Part shown: positions 1-7,828 of the stretch, one piece after another
Layout of the letters: the number at the start of each line of letters is the position of its first letter
How positions within the stretch are numbered: position 1 is the first letter of the stretch
DNA from: a virus
Reading direction: 5' to 3' (one strand)
Virus record (IMG/VR): IMGVR_UViG_3300030202_003564
Span: 1 to 28,011 of that record
Length of the DNA stretch: 28,011 nt
The notes under the pieces: generated by a model
Told to the model about the DNA's origin: nothing
The model's input: only the letters and a program-made list of their open reading frames with translations
The model's database searches: none
Position numbers and translations under genes: made by a program

Positions 1-800
1 CTATTTTTTATAAAATTTTCTAAATCATATTGGGAACAACCTTCTAAATCTCCTAACTCATAACATTTTTTAATAAAATCTAATTCAAGTTGGAGTGATA
101 GTAAAGCAGCTTCATTAATAGCAGCTTCTAATTCTGGGGTTTTTAGTTCTGGGTTTTCAGCTATTAAGGTTCTAAATAACCAACAGCCAGCTTCTGAATG
201 AAGTGATTCATCTCTAATGCTCCATTCTACAATTTGACCTACTCCTTTTAGTTTGTTTCTCATTTTAAATGATAAAAGAATAGCAAACGAACTAAATAAA
301 TTAACTCCTTCAGTAAATGCTGAGAATACTGCTAATGATTTAGCAATTTCATGAAGATCTTTTTTACCATTAAAGCTATCTCTAACAGAAGTAAGAGCTT
401 CTATTTTAGCCATTGTAGCTTCATCTTCCATAAACTCATCGAAATTTTCTAGACCAAGAGTTTCATTCAATAACGAATAAGCTTCAGCATGGATCGTTTC
501 AAATGCTCCAAAAGTTGTAGCCATCATTATAACTTCTGGTTTTCTAAACCATTTAGTTACTAATCCTGACCAGTAATCATTTACTACTGTTTCGGTTTGA
601 GCAAATCCTTTTAAAATAGAACCAATAATATTTTTTTCAGTTTCATTTAAATTTTGATTCCAGTCTGTTAAATCAGACATCATGGGAACTTCTGTATGTA
701 GCCAGTGGGCTTGTTGTTGTTTTAACCAATAATCAGCTGCTTCTTGATATTCGAACGGTTTATAAACAACACGTTCCTGCATTAAATCTGTTTTTGCCAT
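1..800 (-). CDS. nrdB: Ribonucleoside-diphosphate reductase beta subunit, class I (partial, C-terminus outside window)
   Basis: The small subunit of class I ribonucleotide reductase holds the di-iron/tyrosyl-radical cofactor used to turn ribonucleotides into deoxyribonucleotides; in phages it feeds DNA synthesis in the cytoplasm. I translated about 266 residues from an ATG at 800; the frame is still open at base 1, so the 3' end is missing. Visible metal-site signatures are an early Glu in the segment KGFAQTETVVNDYW, the block FETIHAEAYS (ExxH plus the tyrosine at the radical position), and RDESLHSEAG (the second ExxH). The radical tyrosine is therefore present, as in class Ia enzymes, rather than replaced by Phe. 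It is last in the gp32-uvsX-RNase H-helicase run, 21 bases after the helicase stop. The large subunit is not in the window. No Shine-Dalgarno sequence precedes the start. Confidence 0.93.
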   Translation of the reverse strand, partial: MAKTDLMQERVVYKPFEYQEAADYWLKQQQAHWLHTEVPMMSDLTDWNQNLNETEKNIIGSILKGFAQTETVVNDYWSGLVTKWFRKPEVIMMATTFGAFETIHAEAYSLLNETLGLENFDEFMEDEATMAKIEALTSVRDSFNGKKDLHEIAKSLAVFSAFTEGVNLFSSFAILLSFKMRNKLKGVGQIVEWSIRDESLHSEAGCWLFRTLIAENPELKTPELEAAINEAALLSLQLELDFIKKCYELGDLEGCSQYDLENFIKN

Positions 801-821
801 TAGTTTTTTTAGTAAATTAAA

Positions 822-2195
822 TTAAAGTCCTTGTAAAAGTGATTTATTCATTTGCAACTGATTCTTCTCAGCTAAACTAAAGTTATCACTAGGAAGATTA
901 CTTTCTGGGGTTTCTTCTTGTTTGGATAAAGTTTGGAATTCTTCATCACTAACCATTTTAAACTCACCTATAGCAATATCAATAAAAGTCCCAAAAGTAA
1001 GTCCATCCATACCGTATCTATTTTTCATAATATGGAATCTTCCAACCCCTGTTTGTTTATCTTTAGCTTTGCGACTAATAGAAGCACAAAAATCTGTAAT
1101 CATCATTTTGTCATAAGAACCCGCTGCTTTATGTCCTTCAATGATATCATCTTGAGCTCCCTGTCGGTTAACTTGAGATGCGGACCAAATCGGAATGTCT
1201 AGCTCGCGGGCTAATCCTTTAGTGCTTGTATAAATATCATCAATCTCATCTTTTCGTTCCCTAGTTGTTTTATTTGAACGAAGAAGGTCAACATAATCAA
1301 TAACAATCATATCTGGTTTGGTTCCTAAATCAGTACATTTTTGAATATGTGATTCTACTGTTGAAACTCCCGCTTTACCTGGTGAAAATTCTTTAATAAT
1401 AAGATTCCCAGGTATGTTATCCATAGCTTCTGAAATTTTATCTTTATGATACATTACTTCGTTTGCTGGGGTTTTAGTAAAATAAGCATCAAAACGTCTT
1501 CCAACATAATCTTCTCCTAATTCTAAAGTATAATAAACTACATTATACCCTAATTTAGCAGCGTGTCCAGCTAAAGCTACTAAACTCCAAGATTTACCAC
1601 CTCCTGGACCACCAAATATAAGACCAAAATCTCCATTTCCGAGACCTCCCTGGAGGATTTTATTAAATTCAACCCAAGGTGTTGGGATAGTAGTACGTTG
1701 TTCTTCACGATAACGTGTTTCAATGTCTTTAAGATATTCATGTCCAATATTTTTATCATTACCTGCTTTAAGTGCATTATCAATTAAACCCCTTATAGAA
1801 TCGTAATCTTCTGCTTTTAATAAATCTACACTATTTAGTAAAGCTTTTTTTAACTGTTGATTTTTACAAAATGCTGCAAATTCAGATTCAATATACTCAG
1901 CATCTGTAGCTACAATTTTATAAGCATCTCTAAGTTGTTCTCTAATAGATACTTTTAAAACATCATTAGTTACTTTCTCATATTCAGATTTTAATACCTC
2001 TTGAGTTGGTGTTGTATGGTATTCATGATAGTATTTAAGAATATTATCAATAATCCATTTATGTGCTTGATTATCAAAATAAGATGAATCTAAAATATCA
2101 TAAATATTAGTTAAAAATTCTTTACGTTCTAGTAATGAATGAATAACTTTTACCTGAAACGCAGGACCATATTTATTTAATTCACTTAGAGTCAT
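822..2195 (-). CDS. Replicative DNA helicase, DnaB/T4 gp41-like
   Basis: This is a hexameric RecA-fold helicase that would unwind the replication fork, the role of T4 gp41. The 457 residues are close to T4 gp41 in length. The N-terminal 150 residues form a helical domain of the DnaB type. The RecA core follows, with Walker A GGPGGGKS at residues 195-202, a TLELGED segment with the likely catalytic Glu near 225, Walker B DMIVIDYVDLL around 295-305, and a SASQVNRQG segment typical of DnaB motif H3/H4. The start ATG at 2195 lies inside the end of the RNase H gene (14-base overlap), which suggests translational coupling. No primase zinc domain is fused, so the primase is expected to be a separate gene outside the window. 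Confidence 0.93.
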   Translation of the reverse strand: MTLSELNKYGPAFQVKVIHSLLERKEFLTNIYDILDSSYFDNQAHKWIIDNILKYYHEYHTTPTQEVLKSEYEKVTNDVLKVSIREQLRDAYKIVATDAEYIESEFAAFCKNQQLKKALLNSVDLLKAEDYDSIRGLIDNALKAGNDKNIGHEYLKDIETRYREEQRTTIPTPWVEFNKILQGGLGNGDFGLIFGGPGGGKSWSLVALAGHAAKLGYNVVYYTLELGEDYVGRRFDAYFTKTPANEVMYHKDKISEAMDNIPGNLIIKEFSPGKAGVSTVESHIQKCTDLGTKPDMIVIDYVDLLRSNKTTRERKDEIDDIYTSTKGLARELDIPIWSASQVNRQGAQDDIIEGHKAAGSYDKMMITDFCASISRKAKDKQTGVGRFHIMKNRYGMDGLTFGTFIDIAIGEFKMVSDEEFQTLSKQEETPESNLPSDNFSLAEKNQLQMNKSLLQGL

Positions 2196-3231
2196 CTATA
2201 AAACTATTTAATATTCGAAACTGATTATTAATCCAAAATTCTACGTTTTTAATTAAATGGCGTAACCCATCTTCTTGATAGAATTTAAGAAAAGGAACTA
2301 CATTAAGCACGGGTGGTTCTTCTTCTATTTGATCTTCTATATATTTTTTTTCTAAATTATCCATCATAGGATTATGTAAATCCATAATTTTATAATTTTT
2401 TCTTAAATTAGCTTCATCAAATACTACTCGAGAATATATAACATGCTCTTTATGTTTTTCAGCTGAAAGATTAATTATATCATCTAATGTAAGTACTCGT
2501 TCATTTAATTCTGGGAATAATTTGTGTAATTTTTTAGTACCTAAACCTTTAATTCCAGGAACCTTATCAGAAGCATCTCCCATTAAAACTTTATATAAAA
2601 TAAAATTTTCAGGTAATACTCCAAACTTTTCAACAATAGTATTTCTATTATAATAATCTTTTTCAATGGGACGATATACACAAATTTTATCACTTACTAG
2701 TTGAATAAAATCTTTATCACTTGACACAATAAATGCACGAGAGTTATCATTATTATTGGTAATAGTTTGTGCTAAATGCGCGATAATATCGTCGGCCTCT
2801 ACTTTGTCAAGCGCTATGGTTTTTACAGGGAGACACTTAAGATAATCAATTAATCTTACTATTTGATCTACTTTAGCATCATGTTCATCTCCAACATCTT
2901 CAAAAATTTCCCAATTAGTAATTCGAGAAACATGCCTACCTGATTTATATTCTGAAAGAATATTTTTACGATTCATTGAAGAATTTTCTCCATCAAAAAC
3001 TACATACATTGATGTAGGATCAATGGCATTTATTAGAGTCCCCAATGAGCGAAGAAACCCACCTAATCCACCTATATGAACTCCATGCTCATTTACTATA
3101 TTAAGCATAGCGAAATTCCTGAAAAATAGATTTAGACCGTCGATAATCAGTATTCGGTCATGTTTGGAGGATGGTGTGTCATTAACCTCATCCATATTGT
3201 TGAGGAGCTCTAATAAATTATTATCTGCCAT
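2182..3231 (-). CDS. FEN-family 5'-3' exonuclease / RNase H
   Basis: The protein belongs to the flap endonuclease/5'-3' exonuclease family, which removes RNA primers and flaps from lagging-strand fragments (T4 RNase H role). Acidic metal-binding residues are in the expected order: D31 in ILIIDGLNLFF, D80 in YVVFDGE, the E-A-D-D cluster at 145-148 (VEADDII), D172 and D174 in SSDKDF, and D219/D222 in GDASDKVPGIKGLGTKK. The last of these also marks the helix-3-turn-helix DNA-binding region. At 349 residues it is somewhat longer than T4 RNase H (about 305), mainly through a C-terminal extension after residue 270. It begins two bases after the uvsX stop and overlaps the helicase start by 14 bases, inside a replication operon. 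It could equally be called a T5-type flap exonuclease homologue. Confidence 0.9.
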   Translation of the reverse strand: MADNNLLELLNNMDEVNDTPSSKHDRILIIDGLNLFFRNFAMLNIVNEHGVHIGGLGGFLRSLGTLINAIDPTSMYVVFDGENSSMNRKNILSEYKSGRHVSRITNWEIFEDVGDEHDAKVDQIVRLIDYLKCLPVKTIALDKVEADDIIAHLAQTITNNNDNSRAFIVSSDKDFIQLVSDKICVYRPIEKDYYNRNTIVEKFGVLPENFILYKVLMGDASDKVPGIKGLGTKKLHKLFPELNERVLTLDDIINLSAEKHKEHVIYSRVVFDEANLRKNYKIMDLHNPMMDNLEKKYIEDQIEEEPPVLNVVPFLKFYQEDGLRHLIKNVEFWINNQFRILNSFIDDSK

Positions 3232-3232
3232 T

Positions 3233-4312
3233 TTATTCTGGTTCTTGTTCGTATGTTGAAGTAGCTTCTACAGAATCTTGTTCTTCGATGACTTTAAAAT
3301 CACCACCACCTAAGATTTTACTCCATTCTTTAGTATGATCGTCTTTGTATTTTTTCAGATCCTTATCAGTATCTTCAATAAAACCATGAGGTGTCATTAT
3401 AATTTTTCCTCGTGTAGTAATACCATTAATATGGTTTTTATCGATCTGAAGGTTAGTACGTTTAGCAAATTCAACCTGTTTACCATCTTTAATTGCTTTA
3501 ATTTTAGATGTTCCAGCATTAGCAATATTACCAAATGTAATTACAAATGTAGAATCAAACCACATTGCAAAACCACCTTTATTCATTAACTTGGGTTTAC
3601 CCATAGGTGATTCTGGTTTAGCTGTCCAAACTTTATTAACACATACTAAAGTATTAGTAAATTTAGAAGATTCTTTACGAGATAATGTAATTAATTGATT
3701 TACACTATTACCAAATTGAGTTGACATAGCACCGGCATTCCACTCGTTATTGTTCTTGTTAGATTTAACAGACATTTCACAAGGTACAGAACCAATTGAA
3801 TCCCAAAAGAAACATAAATCATAAGGTAGATTACCTTTCTTTTGCTCATCAAGTAAGTCAAGAATAAATCCTGCTACATCTTCAATTGTATGAATAGTTT
3901 CACGGTCAGCATAAATAAAATTACCTTCGTAATCTATTAATTCACCAGTATCTTCATCCCAAACTTCTTTTATATCAAGACCCATTTGCATGGCATGTTC
4001 CCAATTCCATTTCATCTCAGTAACAATAAACACTGGAAGTACTCCTGATTTTTGACAAGCTACTGCAGCTTCAATAAGTGCAGTAGTCTTGCCTGTATCA
4101 GAATGACCTCTAAGTAAACAAATATGACCCATTGGAAGACCAGGTACAGATGTTACTGATTGGAAGGCTGATGATAAGGGAATCCATTGTTGTTCTTTAA
4201 ACTTAATAGAACCGGTTAGTCCTTTCTTGTTTTTAAAACTCCCTAGATCAAATTTTGACTTAATCTCAGCTGATACAGCTGCGGTTAAGGATTTACTTGC
4301 TTTTCTTGCCAT
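3233..4312 (-). CDS. uvsX: RecA-like recombinase, UvsX family
   Basis: This is the T4-type strand-exchange protein. It forms filaments on single-stranded DNA and drives recombination-dependent replication together with gp32. It has 359 residues. Walker A is GHSDTGKT at residues 69-76, preceded by GLPMGHICLLR, the usual RecA-core entry. The Glu in FIVTEMKWNWEHA (about 99) is at the position of the catalytic glutamate, and LCFFWDSIGSVPCEM around 167-180 contains the Walker B aspartate (D171). The polypeptide ends with an acidic, Glu-rich tail, as is common in recombinases. It lies two bases after gp32 and two bases before RNase H, an order in keeping with T4-like replication clusters. The P-loop is a canonical GxxxxGKT. 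Confidence 0.92.
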   Translation of the reverse strand: MARKASKSLTAAVSAEIKSKFDLGSFKNKKGLTGSIKFKEQQWIPLSSAFQSVTSVPGLPMGHICLLRGHSDTGKTTALIEAAVACQKSGVLPVFIVTEMKWNWEHAMQMGLDIKEVWDEDTGELIDYEGNFIYADRETIHTIEDVAGFILDLLDEQKKGNLPYDLCFFWDSIGSVPCEMSVKSNKNNNEWNAGAMSTQFGNSVNQLITLSRKESSKFTNTLVCVNKVWTAKPESPMGKPKLMNKGGFAMWFDSTFVITFGNIANAGTSKIKAIKDGKQVEFAKRTNLQIDKNHINGITTRGKIIMTPHGFIEDTDKDLKKYKDDHTKEWSKILGGGDFKVIEEQDSVEATSTYEQEPE

Positions 4313-4314
4313 AA

Positions 4315-5142
4315 TTAAAAGGGCAGATCATCAACTTTATCACTACCTTCGTCAAATAAACTATCAAATTTATCAAGTTTATTTTGCTTTACAGTCTGAG
4401 ATGAAGTATTGACTGAATAGTTAGTTTTTGGTGTATCACTTTCCTTTTCGTCATCAATAATATCTCCTTCTTGAGCTACATCTTCAGGCGTTAACCATGA
4501 TTCAAGTGCTTCTTTCATTTCCTCATAAGGAACTTTTTTAAATACACCTTGAGGGTCAACTTGATTCTCTAACCACAATTCAATTTGATTAGCTTCTCCA
4601 GCAGGAGCACTCTTCATTGAAGGTGATGCTGTAGTACGATTGTACTTAGTTCCTGTCATTTCAGGTCCTTCTGTATTTAATTTAATATCACGACCTTGAT
4701 TAATGTCAGTATAATCACCAACTTCTTCATCCATAGCTAGTTGAAGGAAAGTTGAATATAATTCTTTACCAAACTGCCAAATTTTAACACCTTCATCTTC
4801 CATACCTCGGACAATTACAGGAGCAAAATAACGAACTTTTGGTTCAAGTTTCTTAGCCAACTTCCAGTTTTCAGGCTGATCAGTTTGACGAAGTTTTTTA
4901 GCGAATTCAACCAATGGATCTTTTTCACCAAAATTTGTAGGTGAAATCATTACTGGTTTACCAATTCCATAGTGGAAATAAAGCTCACTAAATGGTGTTG
5001 TTTTGTTAAACTTTGACGGCATAATACGAACCGTTTGTTTACCAATTGAGGGTTTCCAAAACAATGATTTTCCATTGTTTGAATTGTTAGAGGTGGGTTT
5101 TTGCAGAGCCTCTAAACGCTGCTTGATTACGTCTAAATCCAT
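4315..5142 (-). CDS. 32: Single-stranded DNA-binding protein, T4 gp32-like
   Basis: The product would coat single-stranded DNA during replication and recombination and contact UvsX, the helicase and the polymerase. It has 275 residues (T4 gp32 has 301). The core contains the family block SLFWKPSIGKQTVRIMPSK followed by FSELYFHYGIGKPVMISP, as in gp32 OB-folds. The C-terminal third is low-complexity and acidic. Two points are unusual. There is no cysteine anywhere in the protein, so the zinc site of T4 gp32 (one His, three Cys) cannot be formed. The extreme C-terminus, KVDDLPF, resembles the DDDIPF tip of bacterial SSB. It begins the five-gene replication run, behind a good promoter-like sequence. 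Confidence 0.88.
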   Translation of the reverse strand: MDLDVIKQRLEALQKPTSNNSNNGKSLFWKPSIGKQTVRIMPSKFNKTTPFSELYFHYGIGKPVMISPTNFGEKDPLVEFAKKLRQTDQPENWKLAKKLEPKVRYFAPVIVRGMEDEGVKIWQFGKELYSTFLQLAMDEEVGDYTDINQGRDIKLNTEGPEMTGTKYNRTTASPSMKSAPAGEANQIELWLENQVDPQGVFKKVPYEEMKEALESWLTPEDVAQEGDIIDDEKESDTPKTNYSVNTSSQTVKQNKLDKFDSLFDEGSDKVDDLPF

Positions 5143-5171
5143 AATATATAACTAATTTTTAATTGGGTGGG

Positions 5172-5200
5172 AATATACGAAATATTTCGGCGATTGCCAA
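5172..5200 (-). promoter_or_regulatory. Sigma70-like promoter upstream of gp32
   Basis: In gene orientation the sequence reads TTGGCA (5200-5195), a 17-base spacer, then TATATT (5177-5172). Each hexamer differs from the sigma70 consensus at one position and the spacing is optimal. The expected start point near 5165 leaves a leader of about 20 bases before the gp32 ATG at 5142. The spacer holds a perfect 12-base palindrome, CGAAATATTTCG (5178-5189), which could be an operator or chance. It lies directly after the stop of the preceding 156-residue gene, so it would serve the gp32-uvsX-RNase H-helicase-nrdB run. It is a sequence match only. Confidence 0.5.
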
Positions 5201-5201
5201 G

Positions 5202-5672
5202 TTAAAGTTCAATGATTGTGTGAATCTTTGTCTTTAATTCTTTTAATTCGTTTTGTTGTGTCAATAGAATTGTGTTTTTATAGTGCTGCCAGTCAATTCT
5301 AAAGCGAGGGTCTACTACACCACCATTTAAACGCTTAATTAACTCATTAAGGGCATTGATAGTGTATAGAGTGTTTGAATCTTTTTTACGATGTACTAAG
5401 ATTGTATTATCTGGAATAGAAGATACATTACCTTGGTCTACATTATAAGTAACAACATATTCGTCATTACTTTTAACATGTAATACAAACATCTTATTAT
5501 ACATGATAGTATACTTAGATTGCAAGTTCTCTACTAAACTATCTAATTCGTCTAATGTAGTAAAAGTACAAAATAACTTGTTATTCAAATCTAAGGTGTT
5601 TATAGGGTTTTCGTAGTCATATTCTACCCCATAAATATTAGTAGGATTATTTAAAATTGTAGTTGAGTCCAT
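5202..5672 (-). CDS. Unknown 156-residue protein between polymerase-like gene and gp32
   Basis: I do not recognise this protein. It has 156 residues and is cytoplasmic by composition, with no signal peptide or membrane segment. The N-terminal half alternates short strands and helices; the middle has a block ILVHRKKDSNTLYTINALN, followed by DPRFRIDWQHYKN and a Leu/Lys-rich C-terminal helix. This looks like a small folded alpha/beta protein rather than a spurious ORF. Its start ATG at 5672 lies 26 bases inside the 3' end of the PolA-like gene in another frame, so the two are probably translationally coupled. It is followed by the gp32 promoter. Its position among replication genes suggests a role in DNA metabolism, but that is inference from location alone. 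Confidence 0.75.
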   Translation of the reverse strand: MDSTTILNNPTNIYGVEYDYENPINTLDLNNKLFCTFTTLDELDSLVENLQSKYTIMYNKMFVLHVKSNDEYVVTYNVDQGNVSSIPDNTILVHRKKDSNTLYTINALNELIKRLNGGVVDPRFRIDWQHYKNTILLTQQNELKELKTKIHTIIEL

Positions 5673-6906
5673 GTTTACTTTTTATTTGTAACTTTAATTT
5701 ATTAAAAACCTCTTTTATTTGTTCTAAAACTTCTATTTCGTTGTTATCAACATCAAATAGGAATGAATCATAAGTGTAGAGGACCAACTTAGTATTTTTT
5801 CCTTTTAATATATCTAATATACGGTATAATATTTCAACATTCACGCTTGTTTCCATATTTTGCAAAACGTAATTAAATAATTTTTGTGGGTTCATATTTT
5901 CTAACTCATCATTAACAAATTCATAATTAGAGATAGGACATATGAGTTTTCCTTCGGCTTGATATTTTTCCCAGTTCGTACGTATATACTCAGATGTTGC
6001 TTTAAAAAACGGTAAGTCTTTATAATTATCAAAAACTCCTCCGTATAATTGTTTAAATGTTAATTCTTTTGCTTTTGCATAATCCACATTATACATCTTA
6101 GCAAAATTCTCGTGTATATCTCCTTTACCAAAATCATAACCAACAAGCCTAGCACTAAGGGTAGGGTGATAAGCAGAAATATCAAATTCAAAAAAGACAT
6201 CATTACGCGGTATAAAACTTTCCCTACACCCATTTTCTTTATTGAGAGCAGCGTAGTTAACGCCGTTAAATTTATTTGAAGGTCTGGTTGTAAGTGTTTT
6301 AAAGTTGTATTGTGTGTAGATAAATTCGTCTTCTGTTTCGTGGAAGTGTTTTTCAAATTCATTCTTATTAATTTTTATTCCGTTACGTTCTATTGCATTA
6401 AATACTAACGTAGCTCGGTCATTATAAAACGGGTTTACCACGGTATTAATGCGGTGCTCTAAATCATCATATATTTGCTCACAAACTTCATAATGCTTGG
6501 TAATTGGCACGATTTGATTAATCGTTAATAAATCGGGAAATCTATTATATAAAATTGTATGCGCCGTTGTTTGAGGAGGTATATACGGAGGAAGATGCAA
6601 TGTTACATCTATAAGCTGTTTAAATATTGTATAATGTAGAAATTCTTTCTTATCTCTTACATAAATCTTATTTAAACTTTTTAACCATAAATAAACATCA
6701 TCTTCAAATAATGTATTACATTCGGTATGAGATATAGGTAAAATGTATCCTTTGTGCCCCTTAATAGGACGCACATAAAAGGAACAAATAGAATTGTTTG
6801 TTGGATGTTGGTAGGGATTATTTGGAATAATCTCTACAAACGCTTCTTTAAAACCACTATTTTTTAAAACCTCGAATTGCTTATTATTTTCTATTAACCA
6901 AAACAT
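5647..6906 (-). CDS. Short, atypical family-A DNA polymerase-like protein
   Basis: The C-terminal 250 residues of this 419-residue protein carry the ordered signatures of a family-A (Pol I) palm and fingers. There is an entry segment AIERNGIKINKNEF (171-184), then TTRPSNKFNGVNYAALN (206-222) at the place of the TGRLSS..P.LQN block. Motif A is FEFDISAYHPTLSARL, with D242. Motif B is KAKELTFKQLYGG, keeping K280, F284, Y288 and G289 (the K-x3-F-x3-YG pattern). Motif C is LYTYDSFLFDV, with D380. Departures from the family are His for the motif-A glutamate and YDS instead of HDE in motif C. The N-terminal 160 residues resemble a reduced 3'-5' exonuclease fold without its usual acidic residues. It is far shorter than Klenow (about 605). 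It may be a repair or accessory polymerase, or a non-catalytic derivative; the main replicase is not in view. Confidence 0.7.
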   Translation of the reverse strand: MFWLIENNKQFEVLKNSGFKEAFVEIIPNNPYQHPTNNSICSFYVRPIKGHKGYILPISHTECNTLFEDDVYLWLKSLNKIYVRDKKEFLHYTIFKQLIDVTLHLPPYIPPQTTAHTILYNRFPDLLTINQIVPITKHYEVCEQIYDDLEHRINTVVNPFYNDRATLVFNAIERNGIKINKNEFEKHFHETEDEFIYTQYNFKTLTTRPSNKFNGVNYAALNKENGCRESFIPRNDVFFEFDISAYHPTLSARLVGYDFGKGDIHENFAKMYNVDYAKAKELTFKQLYGGVFDNYKDLPFFKATSEYIRTNWEKYQAEGKLICPISNYEFVNDELENMNPQKLFNYVLQNMETSVNVEILYRILDILKGKNTKLVLYTYDSFLFDVDNNEIEVLEQIKEVFNKLKLQIKSKHGLNYNFK

Positions 6907-6951
6907 TAACGTAAATGTACAAAACGCAATTTACTAAACCAAGTTGAGACT

Positions 6952-7821
6952 TTAATAACCCCCTCTATTTGTATTATTAGAAATTGATGGTGATGGTGTT
7001 AGAGTTGGTGATGATATTGATGATGATGTTTGGGTAGTAATAGATGGGGCTATAGTTTTGAGATATTCTTCATGAGTTTTACCTGGCATTATAGTACCAT
7101 CTGGCATTATATGAAAATCATCAGTTGGAGGATTATAGGGGGTTGGAATAGTAGATTCTCCTTCTATATTCTGGTATGTGATTGAGTAGGTAAAGATATC
7201 TTTTGTAGGTTTAACTTTAGAATACTCACATAAGTCAACTAAATAAGAAGATAAATTACTATTCTTACCTATTACTTCAATCATTCTAGTATTAGTTTTG
7301 GTAATTTGTTTTTTAGTACCACTAATTCTCCAAGGTATAATAAATGCTTGATAATTAAAATAATCCCATTCAGGGTTTTTCTTTTTTATACTATCATAAG
7401 TATCTTGATCTACCTCTAAATAGTTTTTAGTAACAGTATTATATAAGAAATATCTTATAAAAGTACCATTAGTATAATCTTTATCAGTTGGAATAGGGGA
7501 AAATGATTGTGGAATTTTATAAACTAATTCTTTATTTACTTTAAATAATTTAAAATATTCTTCTGTAATGTTTTTATTTGGATACCCTCTACCTCCTAAA
7601 GTTAATACAGGTTGATTATTAAGAAATGATGAAGGTGAAGTATCAGCTAATGGAACTAATTCTTGAGAAACATTACTATAAGGTGTAGCACCCGAAAAAA
7701 ACTTACCTGAGGATAATTTATGGTAAAAGCCCTGATAAGGAACATTTGTTTCAAGGATAACAAATTCACCTAAATTTGAGTAAAGGTCACCTTGAAATCT
7801 ATGTTCTGGTATATATGGCAT
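6952..7821 (-). CDS. Unknown tail-module protein with Ser/Thr-rich C-terminus
   Basis: I do not recognise this 289-residue protein. It has no signal peptide or membrane segment. Residues 1-230 are rich in aromatic residues and Gly/Pro, with strand-like segments such as GTFIRYFLYNTVTKNYLEV, as in virion proteins. Residues 255-289 are a low-complexity Ser/Thr/Pro/Asn tail ending in NRGGY, preceded by DGTIMPGKTHEEYL. It lies seven bases after the hub/peptidase gene and is the last gene of the tail module, so a minor baseplate or virion component is likely. The Ser/Thr tail would be a plausible O-glycosylation substrate for the glycosyltransferases encoded at the other end of the window; that is speculation. 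A weak promoter-like stretch separates it from the polymerase-like gene. Confidence 0.7.
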   Translation of the reverse strand: MPYIPEHRFQGDLYSNLGEFVILETNVPYQGFYHKLSSGKFFSGATPYSNVSQELVPLADTSPSSFLNNQPVLTLGGRGYPNKNITEEYFKLFKVNKELVYKIPQSFSPIPTDKDYTNGTFIRYFLYNTVTKNYLEVDQDTYDSIKKKNPEWDYFNYQAFIIPWRISGTKKQITKTNTRMIEVIGKNSNLSSYLVDLCEYSKVKPTKDIFTYSITYQNIEGESTIPTPYNPPTDDFHIMPDGTIMPGKTHEEYLKTIAPSITTQTSSSISSPTLTPSPSISNNTNRGGY

Positions 7822-7828
7822 AATTTAA

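Noticed and set aside
933-1202. Plus-strand open frames opposite the helicase gene
   Set aside because: Short frames antisense to conserved helicase motifs, without any recognisable domain or start signals.
6907-6951. Promoter-like TTGGTT-17-TACATT before the polymerase-like gene
   Set aside because: The spacing is right but both hexamers match poorly; in such A/T-rich DNA this is not enough for a feature call.
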